Origin: Geodermatophilaceae bacterium URHA0031
GTDB taxonomy: Bacteria > Actinomycetota > Actinomycetes > Mycobacteriales > Geodermatophilaceae
NCBI GenBank assembly: GCA_000620205.1
Contig: JHVP01000002.1
Location: 310,001 to 374,000, forward strand
DNA length: 64,000 nucleotides
Direction of reading: 5' to 3'
The position numbers and the translations under genes were made by a program. Numbering within the stretch: position 1 is the stretch's first letter; each line of letters starts with the position of its first letter. Shown here piece after piece: positions 17,250 through 25,962 of the stretch. Below the pieces are notes generated by a model, which saw only the letters and a list, made by a program, of their open reading frames with translations, was not told the origin of the DNA and did not search any database.

Positions 17250-18140
17250 TCAGCCGCCGACGGGCTCCCGGCAGCCGCTGCCCAGGGAGCGCTGCGCAGC
17301 CTCCAGCACCGCGACGACGTCCCGGCCGAAGTGCACGTCGCACGGGTGCGCACCCCCGGTGAGCGCGGCGGCCTGCAGCTCGGTGACCGCGACCTGGTGG
17401 GCCTCCACCGCGACGCGGCCCTCGGGGAGCAGGACCAGCCGGCCGGCGTCGCCGTGCACCCAGGTCTCGATGCCCGACGCCAGCGGCGCGGCCGTGGAGG
17501 ACACCGTCACCGTGCTCGCCCGGTCGTCGGGGTGGGTGAGCACGAGGTGGACGGTGTCGCCCCGGCCGGCACCGGCTGTCACCGCGCTGACCGGCCCGAG
17601 CGCCGGCACCAGCAGCGACAGCGCGTGCGGTCCGACGTCCCACAGCGCGCCGTGCTCGTGCCGCCAGGGCGAGGCGTCGAACGGTGAGCCGGCCAGCGAC
17701 CCGAGCCAGGTCACCGCACCGCCGGCGAGGGTGGTGCGGGCGGCCTGCTCCAGCCAGGTGGAGGTCGCCGTCCGGAACCGGTTGGTGAAGAAGACCACCG
17801 AGGCGACGCCGGCGGCGTCGACGGCCGCGACCACCCGGTCGGCCGCGGCGGTCGAGAGGGCGACCGGCTTCTCCAGCAGCAGGTGCTTGCCGGCAGCCGC
17901 CGCGCGCTCGGCGAGCGGGGCCTGCACGTCCGGCGGCAGCGCGAAGCTGACCGCGTCGACGTCGGCGAGGAGCGCGTCGACGTCGTCGGTGCCCGGGACG
18001 TCGAACTGCGCGCCGACCGCCTTCGCCTTCGCCAGGTCCCGGCCCCAGACGGCGACCAGCTCGGCGTCGGGGTGCGCGGCCAGCGAGGTGGCGTGCACGT
18101 CGCTGGCCCAGAACCCGGTGCCCAGTACGCCGAAGCGCAT
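17250..18140 (-). CDS. Gfo/Idh/MocA-family oxidoreductase
   Basis: NAD(P)-dependent sugar or cyclitol dehydrogenase family member of 296 residues. The N-terminal Rossmann fold begins MRFGVLGTGFWA, and the family EKP motif is present (LLLEKPVALS). The substrate domain follows, with WRHEHGALWDVGPHALSLL. It starts at ATG 18140 with GGAAG upstream. It lies downstream of upp with a 79-base gap containing the second copy of the 31-nt repeat. The substrate is not predictable. Confidence 0.88.
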   Translation of the reverse strand: MRFGVLGTGFWASDVHATSLAAHPDAELVAVWGRDLAKAKAVGAQFDVPGTDDVDALLADVDAVSFALPPDVQAPLAERAAAAGKHLLLEKPVALSTAAADRVVAAVDAAGVASVVFFTNRFRTATSTWLEQAARTTLAGGAVTWLGSLAGSPFDASPWRHEHGALWDVGPHALSLLVPALGPVSAVTAGAGRGDTVHLVLTHPDDRASTVTVSSTAAPLASGIETWVHGDAGRLVLLPEGRVAVEAHQVAVTELQAAALTGGAHPCDVHFGRDVVAVLEAAQRSLGSGCREPVGG

Positions 18141-18176
18141 GTCAGAACACTTCCTTCGGTCTGACCACGGTCACTG

Positions 18177-18207
18177 CGCTCCTCGCTCGTTCCTCGCTGG
18201 GATGCTC
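18177..18207 (-). repeat. 31-nt intergenic repeat, copy 2
   Basis: Identical over all 31 bases, in inverted orientation, to 12237-12267. It lies between upp and the Gfo/Idh/MocA gene, and reads in the direction of transcription of both, as copy 1 does relative to punA. Confidence 0.75.
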
Positions 18208-18219
18208 GCTCCGTTGCGG

Positions 18220-18843
18220 TCAGACGGCTCCGAACTGGCGGTCGCCGGCGTCGCCGAGCCCGGGGACGATGTAGGCGTGCTCGTTGAGCCGCTCGTCGAC
18301 GCTGGCGGTGAAGACCCGCAGCGGCAGACCGCTCTCCTCCAACCGCCGCAGCCCCTCGGGGGCGGCCAGCGCGCAGAGCACGGTGATGTCGGTGGCGCCG
18401 CGGTCGGTGAGCAGCGTGCAGCAGTTCACCAGCGAGCCGCCGGTGGCCAGCATCGGGTCCAGGACGAACACCGCGCGGCCGACGAGCGACTCCGGCAGCG
18501 AGGCCATGTAGGGCTCGGGCTCGAAGGTGACCTCGTTGCGGGCCAGCCCGACGAACCCCATCTGGGACTCCGGCAGCATCCCGTGCGCGGTGTCGGCCAT
18601 GCCCAGCCCGGCGCGCAGCACCGGCACGATGAGCGGCGGGGCGGCCAGCCGGAAGCCGGTGGTGTCGGTGACCGGGGTGGTGATCGGCTCCTCGGCGACC
18701 TCGAGGTCACGGGTGGCCTCGTAGACCAGCATCTGGGTGAGCTCCCGCAGCGCGGCGCGGAACGTCGCGTTGTCCGTGCGCTCGTCACGCATCCGGGACA
18801 GGCGGGCGCGGGCGATCGGGTGGTCCACGACGGTCAGCTGCAC
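18220..18843 (-). CDS. upp: Uracil phosphoribosyltransferase
   Basis: Converts uracil and PRPP to UMP in pyrimidine salvage; cytoplasmic. The 207-residue product has the PRPP loop [14 protein letters not shown] and the C-terminal uracil-binding [12 protein letters not shown]. The family start context (xQLTVVDHP) and a TACGGT -10 box seven bases upstream both support GTG at 18843 over GTG at 18852. It sits in the same salvage neighbourhood as punA, add, deoA and cdd, as in M. tuberculosis. Confidence 0.95.
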   Translation of the reverse strand: MQLTVVDHPIARARLSRMRDERTDNATFRAALRELTQMLVYEATRDLEVAEEPITTPVTDTTGFRLAAPPLIVPVLRAGLGMADTAHGMLPESQMGFVGLARNEVTFEPEPYMASLPESLVGRAVFVLDPMLATGGSLVNCCTLLTDRGATDITVLCALAAPEGLRRLEESGLPLRVFTASVDERLNEHAYIVPGLGDAGDRQFGAV

Positions 18844-18850
18844 GCCGCAC

Positions 18851-18856
18851 ACCGTA
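18851..18856 (-). promoter_or_regulatory. Putative -10 box for leaderless upp mRNA
   Basis: TACGGT on the minus strand ends seven bases before GTG 18843 and overlaps the alternative GTG at 18852, which favours the shorter upp product. Confidence 0.5.
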
Positions 18857-18966
18857 TCGGCCGCTCGTCCGGCGCCCTCCGCGCGCCGACCGGGCAGTTG
18901 GGGTCGCCGACAGGGGCCGACACGCCGGGGTGGGGCGGCGCCGGCTGCGCACTCGGCCCCGGGGGT

Positions 18967-19389
18967 CTACCGCCGGGGGGCGGGGCGCTCGGCGTGGTGG
19001 CAGCGCGCCTGGTAGGCGAGCAGGTCGGCCAGCTGCACCCGGCGGTGCCGGCGTGGCTGGTCGAAGGGGATGACGCCGGCGTCCAGCAGCCGGACCAGCG
19101 TGGGCCGGCTGACCCCGAGCAGGTCGGCGGCCTCCTGCGTGGACAGCACCTGCTCGTGGCAGGACAGGGTGACCGGGCGCCCCTCGGCCAGAGCGGCCGC
19201 GGCGAGACCGAGCACCTCGAGCAGCTCCGCAGGCAGCTCCCAGCGCCCGCTCCCGTCGCCCGAGACGGTCCACGAGGTGCCCGCGGGCAGGGCCGCGACC
19301 AGCTCCCGCAGCTGCTCGCTGACGGCCGGGTCCGCGGGCGGGTCGACGGTGTGTTCAGCAGCGGCCGGGGAGCGCACGCCCGGCAGCAT
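18967..19389 (-). CDS. Helix-turn-helix DNA-binding protein (excisionase/MerR-like HTH)
   Basis: A 140-residue protein. The N-terminal half is mixed acidic/helical (EQLRELVAALPAG), and about residues 82-130 form an excisionase-type winged HTH (STQEAADLLGVSRPTLVRLL, then RRHRRVQLADLLAYQ). Proteins of this kind often act as small repressors or antitoxins, but no toxin gene is adjacent. It is divergent from the mrp operon; TTCGA-N5-TCGAA at 19408-19422 lies between the two starts. ATG at 19389 is chosen; GTG 19377 is an alternative. Control of mrp is inference from position. Confidence 0.75.
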   Translation of the reverse strand: MLPGVRSPAAAEHTVDPPADPAVSEQLRELVAALPAGTSWTVSGDGSGRWELPAELLEVLGLAAAALAEGRPVTLSCHEQVLSTQEAADLLGVSRPTLVRLLDAGVIPFDQPRRHRRVQLADLLAYQARCHHAERPAPRR

Positions 19390-19405
19390 AGGCCGATCTC
19401 GTCCC

Positions 19406-19437
19406 AATTCGAACAAATCGAACGACGTTGCTAGGGT
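19406..19437 (+). promoter_or_regulatory. mrp promoter with overlapping palindrome/direct repeat
   Basis: TAGGGT at 19432-19437 is a good -10 box. Seventeen bases upstream lies TCGAAC (19409-19414), which is repeated at 19418-19423. TTCGA-N5-TCGAA (19408-19422) is a perfect dyad across the same bases. A repressor bound here would cover the -35 of mrp and lie 19 bases from the divergent HTH gene start. Confidence 0.5.
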
Positions 19438-19512
19438 GGGCTGGTCGCCGCACGGTCCGCCGACCGCCGCGCTGTCCCCCCGAGCCGCCGCCCGTCCGAC
19501 CCCGGGAGACGC

Positions 19513-22395
19513 ATGACCGCACTGCTCGCCCTGCACCTGGTAGCCGCCGTCGCCGCTCCCCTGCTCGTGCGCCGCTGGGGGCGGTCGGCCTTCCTCGCCC
19601 TGGCCCTCGTGCCGGCGGTGGCGTTCGGCTGGGTGCTGGCGCAGCTGGGTGCGGTCACGAGCGGTGCGGCGGTCACCGAGACGACGCCGTGGGTCCCCAC
19701 CCTCGGCCTGGCGATCACGCTCCGGCTGGACGCGCTGTCGCTCACCCTGGCCGCGCTGGTGACCGGCGTGGGTGCGCTCGTGATGGTTTACTGCGCGCGC
19801 TACTTCGAACCCGGCGACGAGGGCCTGGGCCGGTTCGCCGGGAACCTCACCGCGTTCGCCGGTTCCATGCTCGGCCTGGTCCTGGCCGACGACATGCTCC
19901 TGCTCTACGTCTTCTGGGAGCTCACCACCGTCTTCTCGTTCCTGCTGATCGGTGGCTCGGGACGGCGCCTGGCCGGACGGCGGGCGGCCAGCCAGGCGCT
20001 GGTGCTCACCACCGCCGGCGGGCTGGCGATGCTGGTCGGGCTGATCCTGCTCGCCGAGGCCAGCGGCAGCTACCTGCTGTCCGAGGTCGTCGCCGACCCG
20101 GGCGGCGGCCCGCTGGTGACCGCCGGTGCGCTGCTGGTGCTGGTCGGCGCGATCACCAAGTCGGCGATGGTGCCCTTCCACTTCTGGCTGCCCGCCGCCA
20201 TGGAGGCGCCCACCCCGGTCAGCGCCTACCTGCACGCCGCGGCCATGGTCAAGGCCGGGATCTACCTCGTCGCCCGGCTGGCCCCCGGCCTGGCCGACGT
20301 CCCGGGCTGGCGGCCGGTCGTGCTGGTGCTGGGCCTGGCCACGATGCTGGTGGGCGGGTACCGCGCGCTGCGGCAGAACGACCTCAAGCTGCTGCTCGCC
20401 TTCGGCACGGTGAGCCAGCTGGGCTTCCTCATGGTGCTGGTCGGTGCCGGCAGCGCCGAGCTGGCCGCTGCCGGGCTGACGATGACCGTCGCGCACGCGC
20501 TGTTCAAGTCCACCCTGTTCCTCACCGTCGGGGTGATCGACCACGCCACCGGCGTCCGCGACCTGCGCCGGCTGTCCGGGCTGGGCCGGCGGCTCCCTGC
20601 ACTCGCGGTGATCGGCACCCTGGCCGCCGCGTCGATGGCCGGGCTGCCACCGCTGCTGGGCTTCGTCGGGAAGGAGGCCGCCTTCACCGCCCTCCTGGAC
20701 GGCGGGCTCCCCGACCGCACCGCCGCGCTGCTGGAGCTGGCCGGCCTGGTGCTCGGCTCGGTGCTCACCGCGGCCTACTCCGCCCGGTTCCTGTGGGGTG
20801 CCTTCGCCCGCAAGCCGGAGCTGGCCGCGACCGAGCCCGCCGAGCTCGTGCACCCGCCCGGAGCGCTGTTCCTGGCCGCCCCGGCCCTGCTCGCGCTGGC
20901 CGGCCTGGTGGCCGGCCCGGCCAGCCCGGTGCTGGACCCGCTGGTCACCGCCTACGCCGAGACGCTGCCGCTGATCGCCGACCAGGCCGAGCACCTGGCG
21001 CTGTGGCACGGCCTGCAGCCGGCCCTCGCCCTCTCCGCGCTGACCGTGCTCGGCGGCGCGGCGCTGTTCGCCGTCCGGTCGCCGGTCAGCCGGCTGCAGC
21101 AGCGGCTCGCGGTCGGGGCCTCGGCCGACGAGGGCTACTGGAACACCATGCAGGCCCTCGACCGCCTCGCGGTGCTGGTCACCGGCACCACCCAGCGAGG
21201 CTCGCTGCCGGCCTACCTGGGCACCATCCTGGTCGTCGTGCTCGCGCTGCCGGGCTCGGTGCTGCTGTTCCGGGCGCCGTGGCCGGACGAGTGGCGCGCG
21301 TGGGACTCCCCCATCCAGGCGCTGGTCGGCGCGACCGCGGTGGTGGGCGCGGTGCTGGCCATCCGGATCCGGCAGCGGCTGTCGGCCGTGCTCGTCGTCG
21401 GTGTCACCGGCTACGCCCTGGCCGTGCTGTTCATCCTCCAGGGCGCACCCGACCTGGCGCTCACCCAGTTCCTGGTCGAGACGCTCACCCTCGTCACCTT
21501 CGTGCTGGTGCTGCGCAAGCTGCCCAAGGACATCACCGAGCGGCACCGCCCCCGCGAGCGCGCCCTGCGCGGCGTGCTCGCGGTCTGCGTCGGGGCCTTC
21601 ATGGCCGCCGCCGGGGCCGTGGCGCTGGCCGCGCGGACCGCCGAGCCGGTGTCGGCCGACTACCCCGCGGAGGCCTACGCCTTCGGCGGCGGGCAGAACA
21701 TCGTCAACGTCATCCTGGTCGACATCCGCGCCTGGGACACCCTCGGGGAGATCTCCCTGCTGGTCGTGGCGGCCACCGGGGTGGCCAGCCTGGTGTTCCT
21801 GCGCCGCCGCACCGGCGCCGTCGAGCGCGCCTCCGGCGAGGTCCAGGCCACCCCGACCCGGACCCGCTGGGCACCGCGCAACCAGTGGCTGGCCGCCAGC
21901 GCCCTGCTGCCGCCGCAGCGGCGGTCGGTGGTGCTGGAGGTCGTCACCCGGGTGCTCTTCCACACCATCATCGTGTTCTCCCTCTACCTGCTGTTCACCG
22001 GCCACAACCAGCCCGGCGGCGGTTTCGCCGGCGGGCTGGTGGCCGGGCTGGCGCTCGTGCTGCGCTACCTGGCCGGGGGCCGGTACGAGCTGGGCGAGGC
22101 CGCGCCGGTCGACCCGGGCCTGCTGCTCGGCGCGGGGCTGCTGTTCTCCGGCGTCACCGGGGTGGTGGGCATCGCGCTGGGTGCCGAGGTTCTGCAGACG
22201 GCGATCCTGCAGACCACGCTGCCGGTGCTGGGCGACGTCAAGCTCGTGACCTCGCTGTTCTTCGACATCGGCGTCTACCTGATCGTCCTCGGGCTCGTCC
22301 TGGACGTGCTGCGCAGCCTCGGCGCGGAGCTGGACCGCCAGGTCGACGAGGACGACCCCATCGACTCCGCTCCCGACGAGGTGATCGTGCGATGA
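19513..22395 (+). CDS. mrpA: Mrp Na+/H+ antiporter subunit A (with fused MnhB-like domain)
   Basis: Largest subunit of the multi-component Na+(K+)/H+ antiporter. The 960-residue polytopic protein has the proton-translocating NuoL-like core (WELTTVFSFLLIGG; KSAMVPFHFWLPAAMEAPTP; the amphipathic KSTLFLTVGVIDH region). A DUF4040-like stretch around 620-760 (ILQGAPDLALTQFLVETL) follows, and an MnhB domain from about 810 to 940 (HTIIVFSLYLLFTGHNQPGG). The A-B fusion explains why no separate mrpB exists. GGGAG precedes the ATG, and TAGGGT 75 bases upstream is the likely promoter. It is first in a six-gene operon with every junction overlapping. Confidence 0.95.
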   Translation: MTALLALHLVAAVAAPLLVRRWGRSAFLALALVPAVAFGWVLAQLGAVTSGAAVTETTPWVPTLGLAITLRLDALSLTLAALVTGVGALVMVYCARYFEPGDEGLGRFAGNLTAFAGSMLGLVLADDMLLLYVFWELTTVFSFLLIGGSGRRLAGRRAASQALVLTTAGGLAMLVGLILLAEASGSYLLSEVVADPGGGPLVTAGALLVLVGAITKSAMVPFHFWLPAAMEAPTPVSAYLHAAAMVKAGIYLVARLAPGLADVPGWRPVVLVLGLATMLVGGYRALRQNDLKLLLAFGTVSQLGFLMVLVGAGSAELAAAGLTMTVAHALFKSTLFLTVGVIDHATGVRDLRRLSGLGRRLPALAVIGTLAAASMAGLPPLLGFVGKEAAFTALLDGGLPDRTAALLELAGLVLGSVLTAAYSARFLWGAFARKPELAATEPAELVHPPGALFLAAPALLALAGLVAGPASPVLDPLVTAYAETLPLIADQAEHLALWHGLQPALALSALTVLGGAALFAVRSPVSRLQQRLAVGASADEGYWNTMQALDRLAVLVTGTTQRGSLPAYLGTILVVVLALPGSVLLFRAPWPDEWRAWDSPIQALVGATAVVGAVLAIRIRQRLSAVLVVGVTGYALAVLFILQGAPDLALTQFLVETLTLVTFVLVLRKLPKDITERHRPRERALRGVLAVCVGAFMAAAGAVALAARTAEPVSADYPAEAYAFGGGQNIVNVILVDIRAWDTLGEISLLVVAATGVASLVFLRRRTGAVERASGEVQATPTRTRWAPRNQWLAASALLPPQRRSVVLEVVTRVLFHTIIVFSLYLLFTGHNQPGGGFAGGLVAGLALVLRYLAGGRYELGEAAPVDPGLLLGAGLLFSGVTGVVGIALGAEVLQTAILQTTLPVLGDVKLVTSLFFDIGVYLIVLGLVLDVLRSLGAELDRQVDEDDPIDSAPDEVIVR

Positions 22396-22934
22396 CCCCG
22401 ACCGTCGTCCTGCCGGTGGTCATCGGCGGCCTCTACGCCGCCGGCGTCTACCTGCTCCTGGACCGCAGCCTGACCCGCGTCCTGCTGGGCTTCCTGCTGC
22501 TGGGCAACGCCACCAACCTGCTGCTGCTCTCCTCCGGCGGCCCGGCCGGCCTGGCGCCGATCCTGGGGGTCGCCGAGCCCGACGAGATGAGCGACCCGCT
22601 GCCCCAGGCCTTGGTGCTCACCGCGATCGTGATCACCTTCGGCATCTCCGCGTTCCTGCTGGCGATGATCTACCGATCCTGGCGGCTGGTCCGCCAGGAG
22701 GTGGTGGGCGTGGACGAGGAGGACCGGCGGGTCGCCGCGCGGGAGGCGATGGACGCCGACGACCTCGACCCCGACGACCTGGACCCCGAGGACCGGCCGG
22801 CGGCGCACGCCGACAGCCTGCACGCCGGCCGGGACGGGACGGACCGGAGCGCCGAGGCCGCCCTGCGGCGGCGGCACCCCGGCATCGCCTCCGACGACGT
22901 CGGCCTGCCCCCGACCCTGCGGAGCGGGTCGTGA
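22392..22934 (+). CDS. mrpC: Mrp Na+/H+ antiporter subunit C
   Basis: NuoK-like small subunit. The 180-residue product has three membrane helices in its first 100 residues (LLGFLLLGNATNLLLL; PLPQALVLTAIVITFGISAF). It then has an unusually long acidic C-terminal tail of about 75 residues (DDLDPDDLDPED). Typical MrpC proteins are 110-125 residues, so the tail is extra and probably cytoplasmic. ATG overlaps the mrpA stop. Confidence 0.93.
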   Translation: MTPTVVLPVVIGGLYAAGVYLLLDRSLTRVLLGFLLLGNATNLLLLSSGGPAGLAPILGVAEPDEMSDPLPQALVLTAIVITFGISAFLLAMIYRSWRLVRQEVVGVDEEDRRVAAREAMDADDLDPDDLDPEDRPAAHADSLHAGRDGTDRSAEAALRRRHPGIASDDVGLPPTLRSGS

Positions 22935-24664
22935 CCAGCGTCCTCACCCCGCTGCCGGTGCTGCTGCCGCTGCTCGGCGCGGCCGGTGCGCTGCTGGTCG
23001 GCCGGCACCCGCGGACCCAGCGGACGCTGAGCATCCTGGTGCTGTCCGCGGTGCTGGCCGTCTCGGTCGCCCTGCTGGTCCTCGCCGACGCGAACGGCGC
23101 CGAGGCGGTGTCGGTCGGCGGCTGGCCGGTGCCCCTGGGCATCGTGCTGGTGGTCGACCGGCTGTCCGCGCTGATGCTCGTGGTCGCCAGCACCGTCGCC
23201 CTCGGCGTCCTGGTGTTCGCCGTCGGCCAGGGCTCGGCGGACGGCGACGAGGAGACGCCGCTGTCGATCTTCCACCCGACGTTCCTGGTGCTGATCGCCG
23301 GCGTGAGCAACGCCTTCCTCGCCGGTGACCTGTTCAACCTCTACGTCGGCTTCGAGATCCTGCTGACCGCCAGCTACGTGCTGCTGACGCTGGGCGGTTC
23401 GGCGCCGCGCATCCGGGCCGGCATCACCTACATCGTGGTCAGCCTGCTCAGCTCGCTGCTCTTCCTCGCCGCGATCGCCCTGGTCTACGCCTCGACCGGC
23501 ACGGTCAACATGGCCCAGCTCGCCGTCCGGCTGGCCGAGCTGCCCGCGGGCACCCAGCTGCTGCTGCAGTCGCTGCTGCTCATCGCCTTCTGCATCAAGG
23601 CCGCGGTCTTCCCGCTGTCGGCGTGGCTGCCCGACAGCTACCCGACCGCACCGGCACCGGTGACCGCGGTGTTCGCCGGCCTGCTCACCAAGGTCGGCGT
23701 CTACGCGATCATCCGCACCCAGACGCTGCTGTTCCCCGGCGGCGCCCTCGACGGCGTGCTGCTGTGGGCGGCGCTGGCGACCATGCTCATCGGCATCCTG
23801 GGCGCTGTCGCGCAGACCGACATCCGGCGGATCCTGTCCTTCACCCTGGTCAGCCACATCGGCTACATGGTGTTCGGCATCGCCCTCGGGACGACGGCGG
23901 GCCTGGCCGGGGCCATCTTCTACGTCGCCCACCACATCGCCATCCAGACGACGCTGTTCCTGGTCGCCGGGCTGGTGGAACGGCAGGGCGGGTCGACGTC
24001 GGTCGACCGGCTGGGCGGGCTGGCCCGGTCCGCCCCGCTGCTGGCGCTGCTGTTCTTCGTGCCGGCGATGAACCTGGCCGGCATCCCGCCGCTGTCGGGC
24101 TTCATCGGCAAGCTCGGGCTGCTGGAGGCCGGCGTCGCCGAGGGCAGCTGGCCGGCGATGGTGCTCGTCGCCGGTGGGGTGGTCACCAGCCTGCTCACCC
24201 TGGTGGCGATCGCGCGGGTGTGGACCCGCGCCTTCTGGCGACCGGCCGCCCAGGAGGACGGGCTCGTGGACGGCCCCGTGGACGGCCCCGTCGACGGCTC
24301 CGCACCGCAACCGGTCGGGGTGCCGGCCGGCGACGGCCCGGCGTCCTCCGACGCGACGGCGGACGGCGGTCGGCGCACCGCAGCGGCCGCCCGCCAGCGG
24401 GCCTGGGCGCGGCACGCCGCGGTCGCCACCGACACCACCCCGTCGCAGGACGGGTTCGGCGCGGCACCGCGCGGCCGCCGGCCGAGCCCGGCGCGCCCCC
24501 TGCCGGCCGTGATGCTCGGCGCGACGATGGCCATGGTCGTGGTCACCGTCGCCCTGACGGTGATCGCCGGCCCGCTGTACGGCTACACCGACCGCGCCGC
24601 CGCTGACCTGCAGGACCGCACGCCCTACCTGGAGTCGGTCCTCGGTGCGGGGACGGGACGGTGA
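22931..24664 (+). CDS. mrpD: Mrp Na+/H+ antiporter subunit D
   Basis: NuoM/N-like antiporter subunit, 577 residues. Core motifs include NLYVGFEILLTASYVLL, FCIKAAVFPLSAWLPDSYPT (the conserved Lys and PxSxWLP segment) and NLAGIPPLSGFIGK. It starts at GTG 22931 overlapping the mrpC stop. A hydrophilic insert of about 85 residues (437-525) contains DGPVDGPVDG repeats and an Arg/Ala-rich part before the last membrane helix. This is not part of the usual MrpD and lengthens the protein beyond the common 490-520. Confidence 0.93.
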   Translation: MTSVLTPLPVLLPLLGAAGALLVGRHPRTQRTLSILVLSAVLAVSVALLVLADANGAEAVSVGGWPVPLGIVLVVDRLSALMLVVASTVALGVLVFAVGQGSADGDEETPLSIFHPTFLVLIAGVSNAFLAGDLFNLYVGFEILLTASYVLLTLGGSAPRIRAGITYIVVSLLSSLLFLAAIALVYASTGTVNMAQLAVRLAELPAGTQLLLQSLLLIAFCIKAAVFPLSAWLPDSYPTAPAPVTAVFAGLLTKVGVYAIIRTQTLLFPGGALDGVLLWAALATMLIGILGAVAQTDIRRILSFTLVSHIGYMVFGIALGTTAGLAGAIFYVAHHIAIQTTLFLVAGLVERQGGSTSVDRLGGLARSAPLLALLFFVPAMNLAGIPPLSGFIGKLGLLEAGVAEGSWPAMVLVAGGVVTSLLTLVAIARVWTRAFWRPAAQEDGLVDGPVDGPVDGSAPQPVGVPAGDGPASSDATADGGRRTAAAARQRAWARHAAVATDTTPSQDGFGAAPRGRRPSPARPLPAVMLGATMAMVVVTVALTVIAGPLYGYTDRAAADLQDRTPYLESVLGAGTGR

Positions 24665-25212
24665 CCGCCCCCGACGTCGCGCTGCGCCGGCTCCGGGACC
24701 AGCTGCCGCTGCTGGGTGCCCTCGTCCTGGTGTGGAACCTGCTGTGGGGCACGTGGTCGTGGGCCAACCTGCTCTCCGGCATCGCCGTGGCCCTCGCCGT
24801 GACCTGGTTGCTGCCCCTGCCGCCGGTGACCGGGGGCGCCGGGTTCCACCCCGCGGCGGTGTTCCGGTACCTGGTGCGCTTCGTGACCGACCTGGCCACC
24901 TCCAGCGCAGAGGTGGCGTGGTCGGCGCTGCGGCCGCGCGGGCTGGCGGCCGGCGCGATCATCTCGGTGCCGCTGCGCACGGACTCCGACCTGCTGCTCA
25001 CCATGATCACCGAGTCGCTGTGCCTGGTGCCCGGCTCGATCGTCATCGACCTGGACCGGGAGGCACGCACCATCGCCCTGCACCTGCTGTCGGTGCACGA
25101 CCTGGCCGCGGTCGAGGCCCAGCGCGCCGAGGTGCTGGCCACCGAGGAGCGCGTGGTGCGGGCCTTCGGCTCGGCCGCCGACATCGCCGCCCTGGACAGG
25201 AACCCGACATGA
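24661..25212 (+). CDS. mrpE: Mrp Na+/H+ antiporter subunit E
   Basis: Accessory subunit of 183 residues. Two N-terminal membrane helices (LGALVLVWNLLWGTWSWAN; then IAVALAVTWLLPLPP) are followed by the cytoplasmic MNHE domain with TMITESLCLVPGS and a short HLLSVHD strand. It starts at GTG 24661 overlapping the mrpD stop. Confidence 0.92.
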   Translation: MTAPDVALRRLRDQLPLLGALVLVWNLLWGTWSWANLLSGIAVALAVTWLLPLPPVTGGAGFHPAAVFRYLVRFVTDLATSSAEVAWSALRPRGLAAGAIISVPLRTDSDLLLTMITESLCLVPGSIVIDLDREARTIALHLLSVHDLAAVEAQRAEVLATEERVVRAFGSAADIAALDRNPT

Positions 25213-25520
25213 CCGTCGTCTCCGTGCTGGTCTTCGCGATGCTGGGCGGCGGGGTGCTGCTCGCGCTCCTGCGGCTGGGGCTGGGGCCCTCGCTGCTCGA
25301 CCGGGTGGTCGCCACCGACGCACTGCTGGTGATCATCTCCGCCGGGCTGGCCGTCTACGCCGCGCTGACCCGCAACCCGACCGTCGTCCCGGTGCTGGTC
25401 GTGGTCTCGTTGCTGGGGTTCGTCGGATCGGTCTCCGTGGCCCGCTACATCGGCGGCATGCTGTCCGACACCGCGGACGACGACCGGCGCGCCGACCCGG
25501 TCCCGGAGGTCCGGCCGTGA
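25209..25520 (+). CDS. mrpF: Mrp Na+/H+ antiporter subunit F
   Basis: Small three-helix subunit of 103 residues; the family usually has 85-100. Helices are around 3-25, 35-55 and 60-80, with the conserved RLGLGPSLLDRVVATDAL segment between the first two. ATG at 25209 overlaps the mrpE stop; the much longer open frame upstream is a shadow. Confidence 0.92.
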   Translation: MTVVSVLVFAMLGGGVLLALLRLGLGPSLLDRVVATDALLVIISAGLAVYAALTRNPTVVPVLVVVSLLGFVGSVSVARYIGGMLSDTADDDRRADPVPEVRP

Positions 25521-25918
25521 ACGGCGTGCACTCCGTGGCCGACGTCATCGCCATGGCCTGCCTGCTGCTGGGTGCCCTCCTGTGCCTGACCGCGGGGCTC
25601 GGGCTGCTCCGGTTCCCCGACGTGCTGTCCCGGATGCACGCCGGCACCAAGCCGCAGGCGGTCGGGGTGCTGCTGATCATGGTCGGCAGCGCGCTCCGGC
25701 TGGCCGGGTCGTCCGTGGTCTGGATGCTGCTGCTGGTGGCGGTGTTCCAGCTGATCACGGCACCGGTGAGCGCGCACATGATCGGCCGGATCGCCTACCG
25801 CCGGAGGCACGTCCGGCGCGACCGGATGCTGGTCGACGAGCTGGGCAGCGGCGCCGGGCGCCCCGGCGGGCCGCAGGGCGACGAGCCGGCCGACGGCGAC
25901 GCGCGCCGCGGACGCTGA
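25517..25918 (+). CDS. mrpG: Mrp Na+/H+ antiporter subunit G
   Basis: Last subunit of the operon, 133 residues. It has three membrane helices and the family signature LGLLRFPDVLSRMHAGTKPQ. The C-terminal tail is charged and Gly-rich. It starts at GTG 25517 overlapping the mrpF stop. Presence of A(B), C, D, E, F and G makes the antiporter complete; its likely role is Na+ extrusion and pH homeostasis at the cytoplasmic membrane. Confidence 0.92.
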   Translation: MNGVHSVADVIAMACLLLGALLCLTAGLGLLRFPDVLSRMHAGTKPQAVGVLLIMVGSALRLAGSSVVWMLLLVAVFQLITAPVSAHMIGRIAYRRRHVRRDRMLVDELGSGAGRPGGPQGDEPADGDARRGR

Positions 25919-25962
25919 CCGGCCCGGCCGCCGGGACCGGCGGGCAGTGGAGAATGCCGGGC

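Noticed and set aside
18853-18966. Short GTG-initiated frames between upp and the HTH gene
   Set aside because: No ribosome binding site or recognisable product. The stretch reads as promoter and spacer DNA.
19390-22005. Long N-terminal extension of the HTH frame, antisense to mrpA
   Set aside because: Gln/Gly/Arg-rich and opposite a textbook MrpA. The HTH gene starts at 19389 or nearby.
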